64,000 nt of DNA from Kalymmatonema hyalinum WJT4-NPBG1 (GTDB lineage Bacteria; Cyanobacteriota; Cyanobacteriia; Cyanobacteriales; Nostocaceae). The position numbers were made by a program, and so were the translations under genes. The notes beneath the pieces are model-generated. The model saw nothing but the letters and a program-made list of their open reading frames with translations. It was not told the origin of the DNA and did not search any database. The DNA lies in NCBI GenBank assembly GCA_019359075.1, contig JAHHIB010000033.1, positions 1 to 64,000 on the forward strand, written 5' to 3'. This document shows positions 37,106 to 46,636 of the stretch, one piece after another (positions within the stretch are counted from its first letter, which is position 1; the number at the start of each line of letters is the position of its first letter).

Positions 37106-37162
37106 TAGTGAGGACTTTAGTCCTCTTCCTCTAAAGCAAGGACTAAAGTCCTTACTACAAAG
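37106..37162. repeat. Palindromic interspersed repeat, copy 1
   Basis: An imperfect inverted repeat, GTAGTGAGGACTTTAGTCCT on the left and AGGACTAAAGTCCTTACTAC on the right, lies just after the NHLRC2-like gene. A copy of the same family is at 50250-50312. The hairpin could double as a terminator. Confidence 0.8.
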
Positions 37163-37214
37163 AAGTTTTCTGATAAGTGATTTTACGAATATAATATAGC
37201 AACCGCTAAGGCGG

Positions 37215-37374
37215 TTAGGACGCCAGGTGTAGGACATCCTCGATAGCATCACGTAGACACTCAAATTGGTCGAGTTGCGTGGCGTACCGACTTTTGAGCC
37301 AAGACCAGCATCGCTCAATCCTATTGAAGTCCGGTGAATGTTTCAGTTTCGCTTTAATTATATCAATCCGATGC
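37215..37374 (-). pseudogene. IS630-type transposase C-terminal remnant
   Basis: The - strand reads about 50 codons ending at TAA 37215, including HSPDFNRIERCWSWLKS, the segment bearing the last catalytic Glu of the DDE/DDD triad in IS630/Tc1 elements, then LRDAIEDVL. The rest of the transposase and both element ends are absent. It overlaps the end of the universal stress protein gene, whose last residues probably come from this junction. Confidence 0.75.
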
Positions 37375-37905
37375 ACTAACTCTGCTTGATTCGTCTTGAG
37401 CAGATTCAGTATTCCTTTCTAATACATGTTGCATAGCCAGGACTGAGCAGGGAGCATTGTGGAGTACGTAATTGCTGACACTACCCAAGGCTAACTCACT
37501 CAAACCAGATAGACCCTGACGTCCAACTACGATTAGGTCAGCACCCCAAGTGGAGGCTAAGTTACAGATGGTTTGACCAGGATTACCAGGGGATTGGATG
37601 AATTCTGTACTCACGCCTGCTAGAGTTGCTTCATCCGTACACGATTGTAGTAGCTCTAGACCTTGCTTTTCCAAAACCTCCCACTGCTGTTGATTGAACT
37701 CCAAAGTTTTTTTACTCATCACGGGATATGGATAGTAATCCTGCCTGGGAAGTATAGGTATATTTACTGTCGCCTGTTCTTCACCCGACAGAACATGCAA
37801 CAGCATAAGGCTGGCCTCGCTCGCTTTTGCTAAGAACAAGGCTTTATCAAAGACATCCTTGGCGGATGCAGAGGTGTCGATTGCAACTAGAATCTTGTGA
37901 AACAT
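37363..37905 (-). CDS. Universal stress protein (UspA family)
   Basis: A 180-residue UspA fold protein starting MFHKILVAID. The ATP-binding G-2x-G-9x-G(S/T)-like stretch is VVGRQGLSGLSELALGSVSNYV, split around the loop, with the Asp in VAID near the N-terminus. It is likely a small nucleotide-binding stress protein. The ATG at 37905 is supported by GGAGGAAG five bases upstream; the frame opening at 37974 is not used. The last 15 or so residues after MQHVL are atypical and run into an IS630 remnant, so the native C-terminus has probably been replaced. Confidence 0.9.
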   Translation of the reverse strand: MFHKILVAIDTSASAKDVFDKALFLAKASEASLMLLHVLSGEEQATVNIPILPRQDYYPYPVMSKKTLEFNQQQWEVLEKQGLELLQSCTDEATLAGVSTEFIQSPGNPGQTICNLASTWGADLIVVGRQGLSGLSELALGSVSNYVLHNAPCSVLAMQHVLERNTESAQDESSRVSASD

Positions 37906-37963
37906 ATAGACTTCCTCCAAACTGTTGTGACTCCATATAAGAGCTGATTTATAAAGGTTCTCT

Positions 37964-38215
37964 TTAGGCAGCAAGGCGCTTCAACATCAAGCGCACCATT
38001 GCCGTTTCGCTCATCAACTCGCTCACGCCTGGCAATAGTTCATAGTCCGTGGCTTGTGCGATGCAACCAGCGAAACCACCCAAATGTACACTCGACAACC
38101 CAGGTTTTGGCAACACCTGAAATTATGCTTCGGTTCGCTTGATAATTTCAACTTTGGCACCACAAACCTGCAAAAATGCTTGGGCGAACTTCTCCTTACT
38201 GTAGCCCTAGTCTAC
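37964..38215 (-). pseudogene. IS5-type transposase remnant, frameshifted
   Basis: The - strand shows pieces of an IS5-family DDE transposase in two frames: GYSKEKFAQAFLQ, VEIIKRTEA, a stop, QVLPK, then WVVECTFGWF in one frame and DYELLPG..MVRLMLKRLAA in another, ending at TAA 37964. At least one nonsense codon and one frameshift separate them. It directly abuts the IS701-like fragment. Confidence 0.75.
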
Positions 38216-38226
38216 CTAAATCACAA

Positions 38227-38574
38227 CTAACATAGATCAATCTTAGTTCCTTTCTTTCTATCTCCTGTCTCATCAATAATTAAAATGATTGGTCTACCTT
38301 TTAGTATCTGTAAAATTAGTTCTAAACGCAAAGCTCTTAACTTCTCTACATCCCAAGATGATGTTGTTAAGAAATGATGTAGCCCTTAATACTTATCTAA
38401 TCCGACAATTTTTGCTATTTTTAGGAGGCTTTTCCCTTTTAAATCAGAAATACATCCTATATGTAGATACTTAAATGCTTCAAAAAGCTTAACATCTAAA
38501 AACAGCTTTTTATACAACAGACAATATTCGTCCACAAAGTTGATGGTTTGTACGGGTGAACGAGGCTCTACCAT
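38227..38574 (-). pseudogene. IS701-type transposase N-terminal remnant
   Basis: Starts at ATG 38574 with VQTINFVDEYCLLYKKLF, a typical cyanobacterial IS701 opening, continues to IAKIVGLDKY, then an in-frame TAA where Gln is expected, then GLHHFLTTSSWDVEKLR and IILIIDETGDRKKG, which includes the first catalytic Asp. Family similarity stops near 38240, where the IS5-like piece begins. Only the first third of the gene remains. Confidence 0.8.
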
Positions 38575-38767
38575 ACTCTGTATCTTCGTTCTAGGCTTTG
38601 TACATTATTATACTACTGCTAAAGTGACACAACAGGGCTAATAACCCCTCATTCCCTAACGTATCTTTCAAAAGATTGTCCCAGTAGGCAGATGCGCGCC
38701 TACTGTTCTCTACATTAAACCAGCAATTAAGGCCGCGTTAACTCTTTTTAAATTTTGGCTATTCAGT

Positions 38768-40213
38768 ATGTTTAAGGAAGTAGAAGACGAAAGCTTACTA
38801 AAAAAGATCCCTCTCCCCATTCAGGAAATACCAGAGGATAGGGAATTAACAGAGACGGTAATTCTTCCCACAAATCTGCCTATTAAACTTTCCAAACCGC
38901 AAATTCGCACAAGTCTCAGGGCATTAACTCTCGAGAGTCTCTTCGCTGCGGTTTTTTATAGTATCATCGGCTCAGCGTTGCTCAGTAATTTCTTGCTAGA
39001 GCTGGGTGCCGGTCCATTGGAAATTGGTCTGCTCGCCTCTATTCCTCAGCTGGTGAATCTGCTCCAACCGCTGGGAGCCTATCTGGTAGACAGAAGTACT
39101 AGCTTCAACTGGTATTGTATGAGGATTTTCATCCCGGCGCGGCTACTGTGGGTGATTCTCGTGCCAGCGATTTGGTTGGTCAGCTCATCTAACCATATCA
39201 CTAAGCACCAAGTGGTGCTGTTGACATTGGGAATTATGTTGGTGGCTAATATCATTGAAGCTTTCGCCCGTGCTCCTTGGATGAGCTGGACGGCTGTGGT
39301 AGTACCTGGGCGGTTGCGGGGGCGGTATTTTGGCTTTCGCAATAGTGTTCTCAGTTTGACGAATCTCATCGGTGTGCCGCTGCTGGGTCTAGCAGTATCG
39401 GTCTGGCCTAGTGGAACGCTCCAAGGCTACGGTGCGATCTTGGTTCTAGGAATTGTGCTTGGGCTACTTAGTCAGGGCTGTCAGTTCTGGATGACCGATG
39501 TGAACCCGCAGCTTTTAAAAGTCGTGGGTTCAGAGACACCCCAACCATACCGCAGCGGGATACATCTTCGCTTCCTCAATGACCCCAATTTTTTGAAGTT
39601 ACTGCTTTACCTTGCCATCTGGTGCTTTGCCGTTAACGTCAGCGCTCCCTTCTTTAACCTCTACATGCTGGATGACCTGGATATAGATGTCAGTCTGGTA
39701 ACGATCTATAACGGCTTAGGAGCTGGTGCTAACATGCTGCTGCTAGTTTTCTGGGGCAAACTGTCTGACCGGATTGGGAATCGTCCCATCATGTTATTAG
39801 TAGGAATCTTGGTGGCGGTGACGCCTCTATTATGGCTAGTAGCTGGCAATGATTCAATTTCCCTTTGGATATGGTTACCCTTTTTACACGTGCTGGCATC
39901 TGGGACGTGGGCGGCCATAGACCTTTGTACCAACAATCTGATGATGGGAGTGGCACCGGTGACTAATCAGTCCACTTACTTCGCGATCGCAGGGGCGGTT
40001 GCTGGTGTCACTGGAGCAATGGGAATCACCGCTGGTAGCTTTCTCGCGACTCTGCCTACTACCGGTGGCTTAGTGGGAGTTTTTGTTCTCTCAACCGTCC
40101 TACGGACGGGTGCCCTCCTGCCCTTACTTTTTGTTCAGGAGCAGGGTTCTGTACCTCTAGGTCAGCTTTGGCGAGTCCTATTCCCAGTCAAGCAGCAAAG
40201 AGTGCCGATTTAA
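38768..40213 (+). CDS. MFS transporter
   Basis: A 481-residue membrane protein with about twelve helices in two halves and a polar central loop (about residues 250-275). The N-terminal 50 residues are hydrophilic. GKLSDRIGNRP in the second half matches the conserved loop 8-9 motif of the major facilitator superfamily, with the equivalent YLVDRSTSF stretch in the first half. The substrate cannot be told from sequence. Upstream lies the field of transposase remnants; no operon partner is evident. Confidence 0.9.
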   Translation: MFKEVEDESLLKKIPLPIQEIPEDRELTETVILPTNLPIKLSKPQIRTSLRALTLESLFAAVFYSIIGSALLSNFLLELGAGPLEIGLLASIPQLVNLLQPLGAYLVDRSTSFNWYCMRIFIPARLLWVILVPAIWLVSSSNHITKHQVVLLTLGIMLVANIIEAFARAPWMSWTAVVVPGRLRGRYFGFRNSVLSLTNLIGVPLLGLAVSVWPSGTLQGYGAILVLGIVLGLLSQGCQFWMTDVNPQLLKVVGSETPQPYRSGIHLRFLNDPNFLKLLLYLAIWCFAVNVSAPFFNLYMLDDLDIDVSLVTIYNGLGAGANMLLLVFWGKLSDRIGNRPIMLLVGILVAVTPLLWLVAGNDSISLWIWLPFLHVLASGTWAAIDLCTNNLMMGVAPVTNQSTYFAIAGAVAGVTGAMGITAGSFLATLPTTGGLVGVFVLSTVLRTGALLPLLFVQEQGSVPLGQLWRVLFPVKQQRVPI

Positions 40214-40440
40214 CAATATTGAACGTCAACCGCTTGGGACATGAAACCACAGATACACACAGATAAATTATCTTTTATTATCCGTGTGTATCCGTGTCCA
40301 TCTGCGGTTGGAGTGTCACTTTGAAAACCATCGAGGAAAACAAGAAATTTATGTAGTTTTTATTGTCAATCTTTTAACTGACTTGATGTCAGCAAATTGG
40401 CAGAATCTGTTATGAACCCAGGGTAAATTATGAGGTGAAC

Positions 40441-40896
40441 ATGACTCACTCAATGACTGAGACTGGCATTAATATGAATCAAAAATTTACACCACTAGAA
40501 TGTGATGATGATGTCATACTCCTGGAAAAAGATTCTTTTATGGTCAGTAGATTAAAAGAGTTGATTGAGGAAGAAATTAGAAATAAATTGCAGCAGCATA
40601 TTTATGAATACACAAGTTTATATCCTGGGGTTTCAATGCTGGAATTTTTAAGTAAACTATCTATTGGTCAAAAAAAGATAAATTTGAAGGAAATTCAACA
40701 CAATTATGTTACAGAATGTCAGCTTCTAAAAGTTGGTGGGCATAGCTGGCAGAAAGGAAAGCTGAAAATTCAGATATGTACATCATCAGTCACCCCTTAT
40801 CAGAATAAACTGTATTTAGAATTTTCTTCTGATGAACCTGCTGAACATGACTTTATTCTCGATGAAATTTGTAAAATTATACAATCTGATAAATAA
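40441..40896 (+). CDS. KGK domain protein
   Basis: A 151-residue soluble protein matching the KGK family (PF08872), named for the Lys-Gly-Lys of the segment WQKGKLKIQI found here near residue 104. N-terminal LECDDDVILLEKDSFMVSRLKEL also fits. The family is nearly restricted to cyanobacteria and has no known function. I use the ATG at 40441, preceded by GAGG; GTG 40435 and later ATGs are options. A GGTGGGCACTGCCCACC hairpin follows the stop and may end the transcript. Confidence 0.85.
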   Translation: MTHSMTETGINMNQKFTPLECDDDVILLEKDSFMVSRLKELIEEEIRNKLQQHIYEYTSLYPGVSMLEFLSKLSIGQKKINLKEIQHNYVTECQLLKVGGHSWQKGKLKIQICTSSVTPYQNKLYLEFSSDEPAEHDFILDEICKIIQSDK

Positions 40897-40900
40897 TTAA

Positions 40901-40923
40901 TAGGGTGGGCACTGCCCACCTAG
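40901..40923. repeat. GGTGGGCA-type hairpin repeat
   Basis: Palindrome TAGGGTGGGCACTGCCCACC lying between the KGK and DUF952 genes. Related copies occur at 14608-14632 and 27413-27435. It falls in the leader of the DUF952 gene. Confidence 0.7.
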
Positions 40924-40946
40924 GAAAGCGTATTAAACAAATCTCA

Positions 40947-41285
40947 ATGAACACCATCTTACATATCGCCCAACAGGAACAATGGAAACAAGCAAAACTC
41001 GTAGGAACATATCGCGGTGATACCCTCGACTCTGAAGGCTTTATCCATTGTTCAAAGCCGACACAAATCATCAAAGTTGCAAATACCTTCTTTCAGAATC
41101 AAAAGGGATTAGTACTTCTTTATATCGACTCTGATAAAGTTAAACCTGAAATTCGCTATGAAGGAGTTGAAGACAACGAACTATTTCCTCACATTTATGG
41201 TACTTTGAATATTGATGCTGTCTTTAAGGTCATTGATTTTGAACACGGTGAAGATGGCTTGTTTGAATTGCCTCAGGAAATATAA
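40947..41285 (+). CDS. DUF952 family protein
   Basis: A 112-residue protein matching DUF952 (PF06108): it opens ILHIAQQEQW, continues with LDSEGFIHCSKPTQI and LLYIDSDKV, and has FPHIYGTLNIDAV toward the end. Family members are small, widely conserved and functionally unassigned; the fold is related to RNA 2'-phosphotransferase and ART-like folds in some classifications, which I cannot confirm here. The ATG at 40947 is chosen; the longer frame from 40905 reads through the palindromic repeat. Confidence 0.9.
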   Translation: MNTILHIAQQEQWKQAKLVGTYRGDTLDSEGFIHCSKPTQIIKVANTFFQNQKGLVLLYIDSDKVKPEIRYEGVEDNELFPHIYGTLNIDAVFKVIDFEHGEDGLFELPQEI

Positions 41286-41479
41286 TAAATACGAGGACAT
41301 AGCGGCTCAAGTAGTTCCAACTAGGTTGCTTTAAGAGCTTGTTTGCAGCGGAATTAAGTGGAGCCAGCAGAGCACAAAAGATTAAAAAAATAACTCTTAA
41401 GGTAAATGTCAAAAACTGACATTTACTATAAATTAAACAAAGTTTGAGCTAGCTAGTCAAGAACACTCTCAACAATTAA

Positions 41480-44400
41480 ATGCTAAAAGTTACCCGCTCT
41501 CGGCTACAGCAATATAGCGTTGCTGGACTCAGTGTCGGTCTGGCGCTAGTGCTGATGCTGGCGCTAGATCCTTGGCTTGCCATGACTAAGACCCCTTTTC
41601 TGCTGTTTTTTGGGGCGGTTATGGTGAGTGCATGGTACGCAGGCTTGAGAGCGGGGCTAGTGTCTACCTTCCTGTCTGTTCTGATTAGCAACTATTTCTT
41701 TATACAGCCAATCTATTCGCTGGCGCTCGATCTGCCCAACACTATGAGGCTCGTGCTATTCGCACTTCAGGGAATCCTCTTTAGTGTGCTATGTGAGGCG
41801 CTACGTACTGCTAAGCGACGGGCTGAGATGACTTTAGGAAAGCTACAAGCGGCTGAAGTAGGGTATCGTCGCATTGTGGAAACGGCGGGTGAGGGGATCT
41901 GGGTATTTGATGCCCAGTTGCGTACGGAGTATGTCAATCCGCAATTGGCGCAAATGTTGGGCTATAGCGTCGAGGAAATGCTGCAGCGTCCGATTTTCGA
42001 CTTTATGGATCAAGCTGCTCAGGTGGAAGCACAGCGGTACATAGCCCGACTGAAGCAGGGAATGAAACAGCGATTCGACTTTCGGTTTCGGCGTCAGGAT
42101 GGCTCTAATCTTTGGGGGATGGTTTCAACCACTCCAGTTTTAGGTGAGCAAGGAGAATTTCAAGGCGGACTCGCTATGGTGAGCAACCTGACTAAGCGCA
42201 AGCAGATTGAAGAGTCGCTACAAATTAGAGAGGAACAGTTGCGGTTGTTTGTCGAGCATGCGCCGGCAGCTATTGCCATGCTTGACAACCAGATGCGATA
42301 TATTCTTGTGAGTCAACGATGGCTGACGGATTTTGAGTTGCAAGACCAAAACATTATCGCTCGCTCTCATTACGAAGTCTTTCCCGAAATTCCTGACTCT
42401 TGGCGGGAAATTCATGCTTCGTGTTTGGCTGGAGCGGTTCGCAAATGCGAAAAAGAACTATTTCCCCGTGCCAATGGCTCAATAGATTGGGTGAAATGGG
42501 AAATCCATCCTTGGCGGAACCGTGCTGATGAAATTGGTGGCATCATTATTTTTACAGAGGTAATCACTGAGCGTGTACAGGCAGAGGAAGCTTTGCAAGC
42601 GGCTAACAAGCGCACGTCAAGGATTCTGGAAAGCATAACAGAAGCGTTTGTTGCCTTTGATCGTGAGTGGCGCTACACTTACGTGAATCAGGAAGCCGCA
42701 CGGCTTTTGCAAAAACCACCCGAAGAATTGCTTGGCAAGCAGTTATGGAAGGATGTTTATCCGGAATTCATCGGCAATACTTTTTATAGAGAAGCTCATC
42801 GAGCGATCGCCGAACAAGTTCCCGTTGAGTTGGAGGAGTTCAGTGAGACGTTACACTGCTGGCTGGAAATTAGGGCGTATCCTAGCGCTGGAGGGCTTGC
42901 AGTTTACTTTCGCGATGTGACTGAACGCAAACAGGCGAAGGAAGCACTCGAACAAAGCGAAGCTAAGTTTAGACGCTTGTTTGAGTCCAATCTTGTGGGA
43001 GTTGCTTTTTGGAATGCAGAAGGCTTCATCACTGATGCCAACGATGCCTACCTGCGTCTTGTTGGCTACAGCCGTCAAGAGTTTGATGCCTTAGGTAAAA
43101 TTCAATGGCGCTCACTGACTCCACCAGAGTACAACGATGTGGATAACCGAGCGCTTGAGGAAGCGTTTGCCACCAGAGTTTCCAGTATTTACGAGAAGGA
43201 GTACGTCCGACGAGACGGTACACGGGTGCAAGTTGTCCTAGGTATAGCCTTGATGGACAATTCCCAGGTTCATGGAGTCGCATTTGTGCTGGACATCAGC
43301 GAACGCAAACGAGCAGAACTTGAGCGCGATCGCCTTTTGCTGGCTGAGCAAAAAGCCCGGGCGACAGCAGAAGCAGCAAATCGTATGAAGGATGAGTTCC
43401 TTGCCGTTCTTTCCCATGAGTTGCGATCGCCCCTCAATGCCATGCTTGGCTGGCTGACTCTGTTGCGTACCAGGAAGTTTGACGAAGCAGCCACAGCCCG
43501 TGCGCTGGAAACCGTTGAACGCAATGCCAGGGCACAAGCACAACTGGTCGAAGATTTACTGGATGTTTCCCGCATCATCCAAGGGAAACTGCGCCTGAAC
43601 GTTCGTGCTGTAGATCTATTGTCGGTGATCGAAGCAGCAATTGACACAGTGCGTCCTGCTGCCCTGGCAAAAAACATCGAACTTCAACCTGTACTTGATC
43701 CTGCTGCTGGACCAGTTTTTGGCGATTCAGACCGCTTGCAGCAAATTGTCTGGAACCTGCTGTCGAATGCTGTTAAATTCACACCCAAGGGTGGACGGGT
43801 GCAGATTCGCTTAGAACGCGTCCACTCGTATGTAGAAATTGTTGTGGCTGATACAGGGCAGGGAATAAGCCCCGAGTTTCTTCCTTATGTTTTTGACCGC
43901 TTCCGTCAGGCTGATAGCTCGATGACTCGTTCTTTTGGCGGTTTGGGGCTGGGGTTATCCATTGTGCGTAACCTCGTTGAGTTGCATGGTGGTTCAGTTC
44001 ATGTCGAGAGTCCGGGGGAAGGACAGGGAACAACGTTTACTGTGAAGCTACCCCTCAGTCCTGTCAGCGCCAAAATAGAAGAGCCAGAACGGGTGCATCC
44101 TACCGTAGGAGGTTCCTTAGGGTTCGATTACACTCCCAGACTGGATGGTCTGCGAATATTAGTGGTGGATGATGAGGTGGATGCCCGTGAGTTGCTGATT
44201 CAAATTCTTGTAGAATGTGGAGCTGAAGTTGTGGCACTGGCAACCGCAGATGAGGTGATAGCGGCGCTACAAGAGCAAACCTCTGACTCACGCTTTGACA
44301 TTCTTATTAGTGATATTGGTATGCCAGAACAGGATGGCTACGCGCTGTTGCGACGGGTGCGAGGACTTCAATTAAATCAAGGTGGACGGATTCCGGCTGT

Positions 44401-44542
44401 TGCACTAACTGCTTATGCTAGGGCGGAGGATCGCAAAGCAGCTCTTTTAGCAGGCTTCCAATCTCATGTTGCGAAACCTGTTGAACCGGGAGAACTGATT
44501 GCGGTGATTGCAAATCTGACTGGGCGAACTATGAGGAGTTAA
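41480..44542 (+). CDS. DUF4118/multi-PAS hybrid sensor histidine kinase
   Basis: A 1020-residue kinase. Residues about 12-105 form a KdpD-like DUF4118 four-helix membrane domain. Four PAS/PAC units follow (about 125-250, 252-370, 375-490, 495-620). Then HisKA with H646 in LSHELRSPLNAM, HATPase with N box VWNLLSNAVKF, G1 DTGQGISPE and G2 GLGLGLSIVRN, and a C-terminal receiver with D945 in LISDIGMPEQDG and Lys in VAKPV. It is an inner-membrane sensor that phosphorylates its own receiver first, so another transfer protein is needed downstream. No partner regulator is adjacent. Confidence 0.93.
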   Translation: MLKVTRSRLQQYSVAGLSVGLALVLMLALDPWLAMTKTPFLLFFGAVMVSAWYAGLRAGLVSTFLSVLISNYFFIQPIYSLALDLPNTMRLVLFALQGILFSVLCEALRTAKRRAEMTLGKLQAAEVGYRRIVETAGEGIWVFDAQLRTEYVNPQLAQMLGYSVEEMLQRPIFDFMDQAAQVEAQRYIARLKQGMKQRFDFRFRRQDGSNLWGMVSTTPVLGEQGEFQGGLAMVSNLTKRKQIEESLQIREEQLRLFVEHAPAAIAMLDNQMRYILVSQRWLTDFELQDQNIIARSHYEVFPEIPDSWREIHASCLAGAVRKCEKELFPRANGSIDWVKWEIHPWRNRADEIGGIIIFTEVITERVQAEEALQAANKRTSRILESITEAFVAFDREWRYTYVNQEAARLLQKPPEELLGKQLWKDVYPEFIGNTFYREAHRAIAEQVPVELEEFSETLHCWLEIRAYPSAGGLAVYFRDVTERKQAKEALEQSEAKFRRLFESNLVGVAFWNAEGFITDANDAYLRLVGYSRQEFDALGKIQWRSLTPPEYNDVDNRALEEAFATRVSSIYEKEYVRRDGTRVQVVLGIALMDNSQVHGVAFVLDISERKRAELERDRLLLAEQKARATAEAANRMKDEFLAVLSHELRSPLNAMLGWLTLLRTRKFDEAATARALETVERNARAQAQLVEDLLDVSRIIQGKLRLNVRAVDLLSVIEAAIDTVRPAALAKNIELQPVLDPAAGPVFGDSDRLQQIVWNLLSNAVKFTPKGGRVQIRLERVHSYVEIVVADTGQGISPEFLPYVFDRFRQADSSMTRSFGGLGLGLSIVRNLVELHGGSVHVESPGEGQGTTFTVKLPLSPVSAKIEEPERVHPTVGGSLGFDYTPRLDGLRILVVDDEVDARELLIQILVECGAEVVALATADEVIAALQEQTSDSRFDILISDIGMPEQDGYALLRRVRGLQLNQGGRIPAVALTAYARAEDRKAALLAGFQSHVAKPVEPGELIAVIANLTGRTMRS

Positions 44543-44589
44543 CGAACCGCGAAGGACGCTAAGGACGCGAAGGAAGAAGAGGAGGAGAG

Positions 44590-44778
44590 ATGGAAGATAA
44601 GGAGTTGAATGTGGGGGAGTATGTGGATTTGATGGCTTTGTTGTTGGATTTGCAATTGAAGGATGAGTATCGAGATGGGGTGGTGGCAAATTTTGAGAGA
44701 ATTAAGGCGATCGCCCAAGTTGTGAATGAGTTTGCCTTACCAGAGGATATTGAAGCTGCACCTACTTTTGAGCCATGA
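44590..44778 (+). CDS. AtzG-like (DUF4089) small subunit
   Basis: A 62-residue protein matching DUF4089, the AtzG-like family. AtzG partners AtzE in the 1-carboxybiuret hydrolase complex of cyanuric acid degradation, and forms a small helical subunit like GatC. The ATGA overlap with the amidase start shows translational coupling and supports the pairing. A strong GAGGAGGAGAG precedes the ATG. The leader contains a CGCGAAGGACGCTAAGGACG repeat. Whether the pair acts on carboxybiuret or a related ureide is unknown. Confidence 0.85.
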   Translation: MEDKELNVGEYVDLMALLLDLQLKDEYRDGVVANFERIKAIAQVVNEFALPEDIEAAPTFEP

Positions 44779-46163
44779 ATTTAGAACAAGCTGATGCTGT
44801 GGCAATAGCGGCGGCTGTGCGAGAAGGTAAAGTGAGTGCGGTGGATGTTGCCAAAGCTGCTTTACAAAGAATCGCCGCCAGAGATAATGAACTCAATTGT
44901 TTTACAACTGTGACTGCTGAAACTGCTTTGGCAGATGCAGAAAGAATTGATGAGGAAATTGCCCAAGGTAAAAATCCAGGTTCTTTAGCTGGTGTACCTT
45001 TTGCTGTTAAAAATCTTTTCGATATTGCGGGGTTAACAACTCTTGCTGGCGCAAAAATCAATGCCGAAAACCCGCCAGCAAGTCACGATGCAACGGCGAT
45101 CGCAAGGTTGAAACAAGCAGGTGCGATCCTTGTAGGCGCTTTAAATATGGATGAATACGCCTATGGGTTCGTGACGGAAAACTCACATTATGGTAATACT
45201 CGTAATCCCTATGATTTAAAACGGGTTGCTGGTGGTTCATCAGGTGGTTCGGCGGCGGCGATCGCAGCTGGTTTGGTTCCGCTGACGTTAGGTTCTGATA
45301 CGAATGGTTCGATTCGTGTCCCTGCGGCTTTATGTGGTGTTTTTGGTTTAAAACCAACTTATGGACGGTTGTCGCGTGCTGGAGTAGCTTTATTTTCCAG
45401 CAGTTTAGACCACATTGGACCATTTGCCCGTTCGGTGCGAGATATTGCTACCGCGTTTGATGTGCTTCAGGGGGAAGATGAACGAGATCCAGTTTGTACA
45501 AAGCGTCCTCCTGTACAGACACGCCGTGCCGCGTCTCTACAAAATACCGATGGTATAAGAATTGCGATCGCAGGTGATTATTTCCTCAAAGGCGCAAGCC
45601 CTGAAGCGTTGGAAGCAGTGCAAAAGGTTGCTAATGCTTTGGATGTAACCCACTATGTCACAATACCCGAAGCACATCGCGCCCGTGCAGCAGCGTTTGT
45701 AATCACAGCTTGTGAGGGGGCGAATTTACATTTGGAGAAACTGCGATCGCGCCCCCAAGATTTTGATCCAGCGACACGCGATCGCTTTCTTGCTGGTGCG
45801 TTAATACCGAGTAGCTGGTACATTCAGGCACAACGTTTCAGAAGATGGTATAGAGATAAAGTCGAACAAATCTTTCAAAAGGTAGATGTTATTCTCGCCC
45901 CAACCACACCAATCTCTGCGCCGTTCATTGGTCAACAAACGATGATTTTAGACGGTGAGGAAATTCTCGTTCGTCCTCATCTAGGGTTATTTACTCAACC
46001 ATTATCTTTTATCGGCTTGCCTGTTTTATCAGTACCAATTCAACGTCCAAATACTCTACCTTTAGGGGTACAGTTGATAGCTGCACCTTCCAATGAAGCG
46101 GTGATATTACGAGTTGCTTCAGTGTTGGAGACTAAGGGTGTAGTATCAGCACCAGTCGTGTAA
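44775..46163 (+). CDS. AtzE family amidohydrolase
   Basis: A 462-residue amidase-signature enzyme. The triad is intact: K79 in AVKNLFD, cis-Ser S155 in GGSSGGSA and nucleophile S179 in DTNGSIRVPAAL. The overall sequence fits the AtzE family (1-carboxybiuret amidohydrolase and relatives), and the AtzG-like small subunit is encoded immediately upstream. Residues VQTRRAASLQ (about 247-256) are encoded by a 28-base interspersed repeat (45513-45540), inserted in frame in a variable loop. It does not look like GatA in context, as GatC/GatB are not here. Confidence 0.9.
   Translation: MNLEQADAVAIAAAVREGKVSAVDVAKAALQRIAARDNELNCFTTVTAETALADAERIDEEIAQGKNPGSLAGVPFAVKNLFDIAGLTTLAGAKINAENPPASHDATAIARLKQAGAILVGALNMDEYAYGFVTENSHYGNTRNPYDLKRVAGGSSGGSAAAIAAGLVPLTLGSDTNGSIRVPAALCGVFGLKPTYGRLSRAGVALFSSSLDHIGPFARSVRDIATAFDVLQGEDERDPVCTKRPPVQTRRAASLQNTDGIRIAIAGDYFLKGASPEALEAVQKVANALDVTHYVTIPEAHRARAAAFVITACEGANLHLEKLRSRPQDFDPATRDRFLAGALIPSSWYIQAQRFRRWYRDKVEQIFQKVDVILAPTTPISAPFIGQQTMILDGEEILVRPHLGLFTQPLSFIGLPVLSVPIQRPNTLPLGVQLIAAPSNEAVILRVASVLETKGVVSAPVV
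45513..45540. repeat. Short palindromic repeat in frame within the amidase
   Basis: GTACAGACACGCCGTGCCGC followed by GTCTCTAC: the AGACGCGCC..GGCGCGTCTCTAC class of palindrome common in Nostocales. A related copy lies in thiL at 62363-62384. It adds nine to ten codons without breaking the frame. Confidence 0.8.
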
Positions 46164-46636
46164 TAGAATACTTGCGTAAACCCTTCCTAATAATAATTAA
46201 GTGGGGACTAGTTTGATAAATGCTGCCAAGAATTAGAGGTTAGTTTGGAGTGAGGGAAAATAGGACTTTATGCAAGCAGAAATATGATGTTCTTCATTGA
46301 GTCACTCTGCGCACTAAAGTGACGCGGATTCAGGCAAAGTTGGGACTAGCTTTTCACCCTGATTGGCTATCTGGCTAGACTTTTTGCGCTTCTGGGATAA
46401 CTGCTCTAAGGGAGAATGAGTCTTCTCGCTTTCGGACTCGCCTACTCGACTTGCAGTTTGGTTTTCATAACGCTTCCAGGCATCCCACGTTATTGAGGTG
46501 TCATTAAATTGCATCATCAGAGGTGTTATTGTCTTCAGGTGTATGTTCTCTTTTTGTGAGGTATTCTCTGCCTTCCTCCGTTATTTTTAAATCTAACTCT
46601 TAGCTTCTAATTCTTAACTCTTAACTCTTGTGATTG
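46164..46636. other. Intergenic region with a doubtful small ORF
   Basis: About 470 bases. A 67-codon frame on the - strand (46314-46517) is Ser/Glu/Lys-rich and unrecognised; it has no clear ribosome binding site, and I rate it as unlikely to be a gene. Direct repeats of AACTCTTA-like heptamers lie at about 46590-46625 before the regulator stop. Confidence 0.35.

Noticed and set aside
44590-46163. GatC-GatA of tRNA amidotransferase
   Set aside because: The large subunit fits AtzE better and the small one is DUF4089/AtzG-like; gatB is not present here.
46314-46517. 67-codon - strand frame
   Set aside because: Polar, unrecognised and without a start signal; kept only as a note in the intergenic entry.
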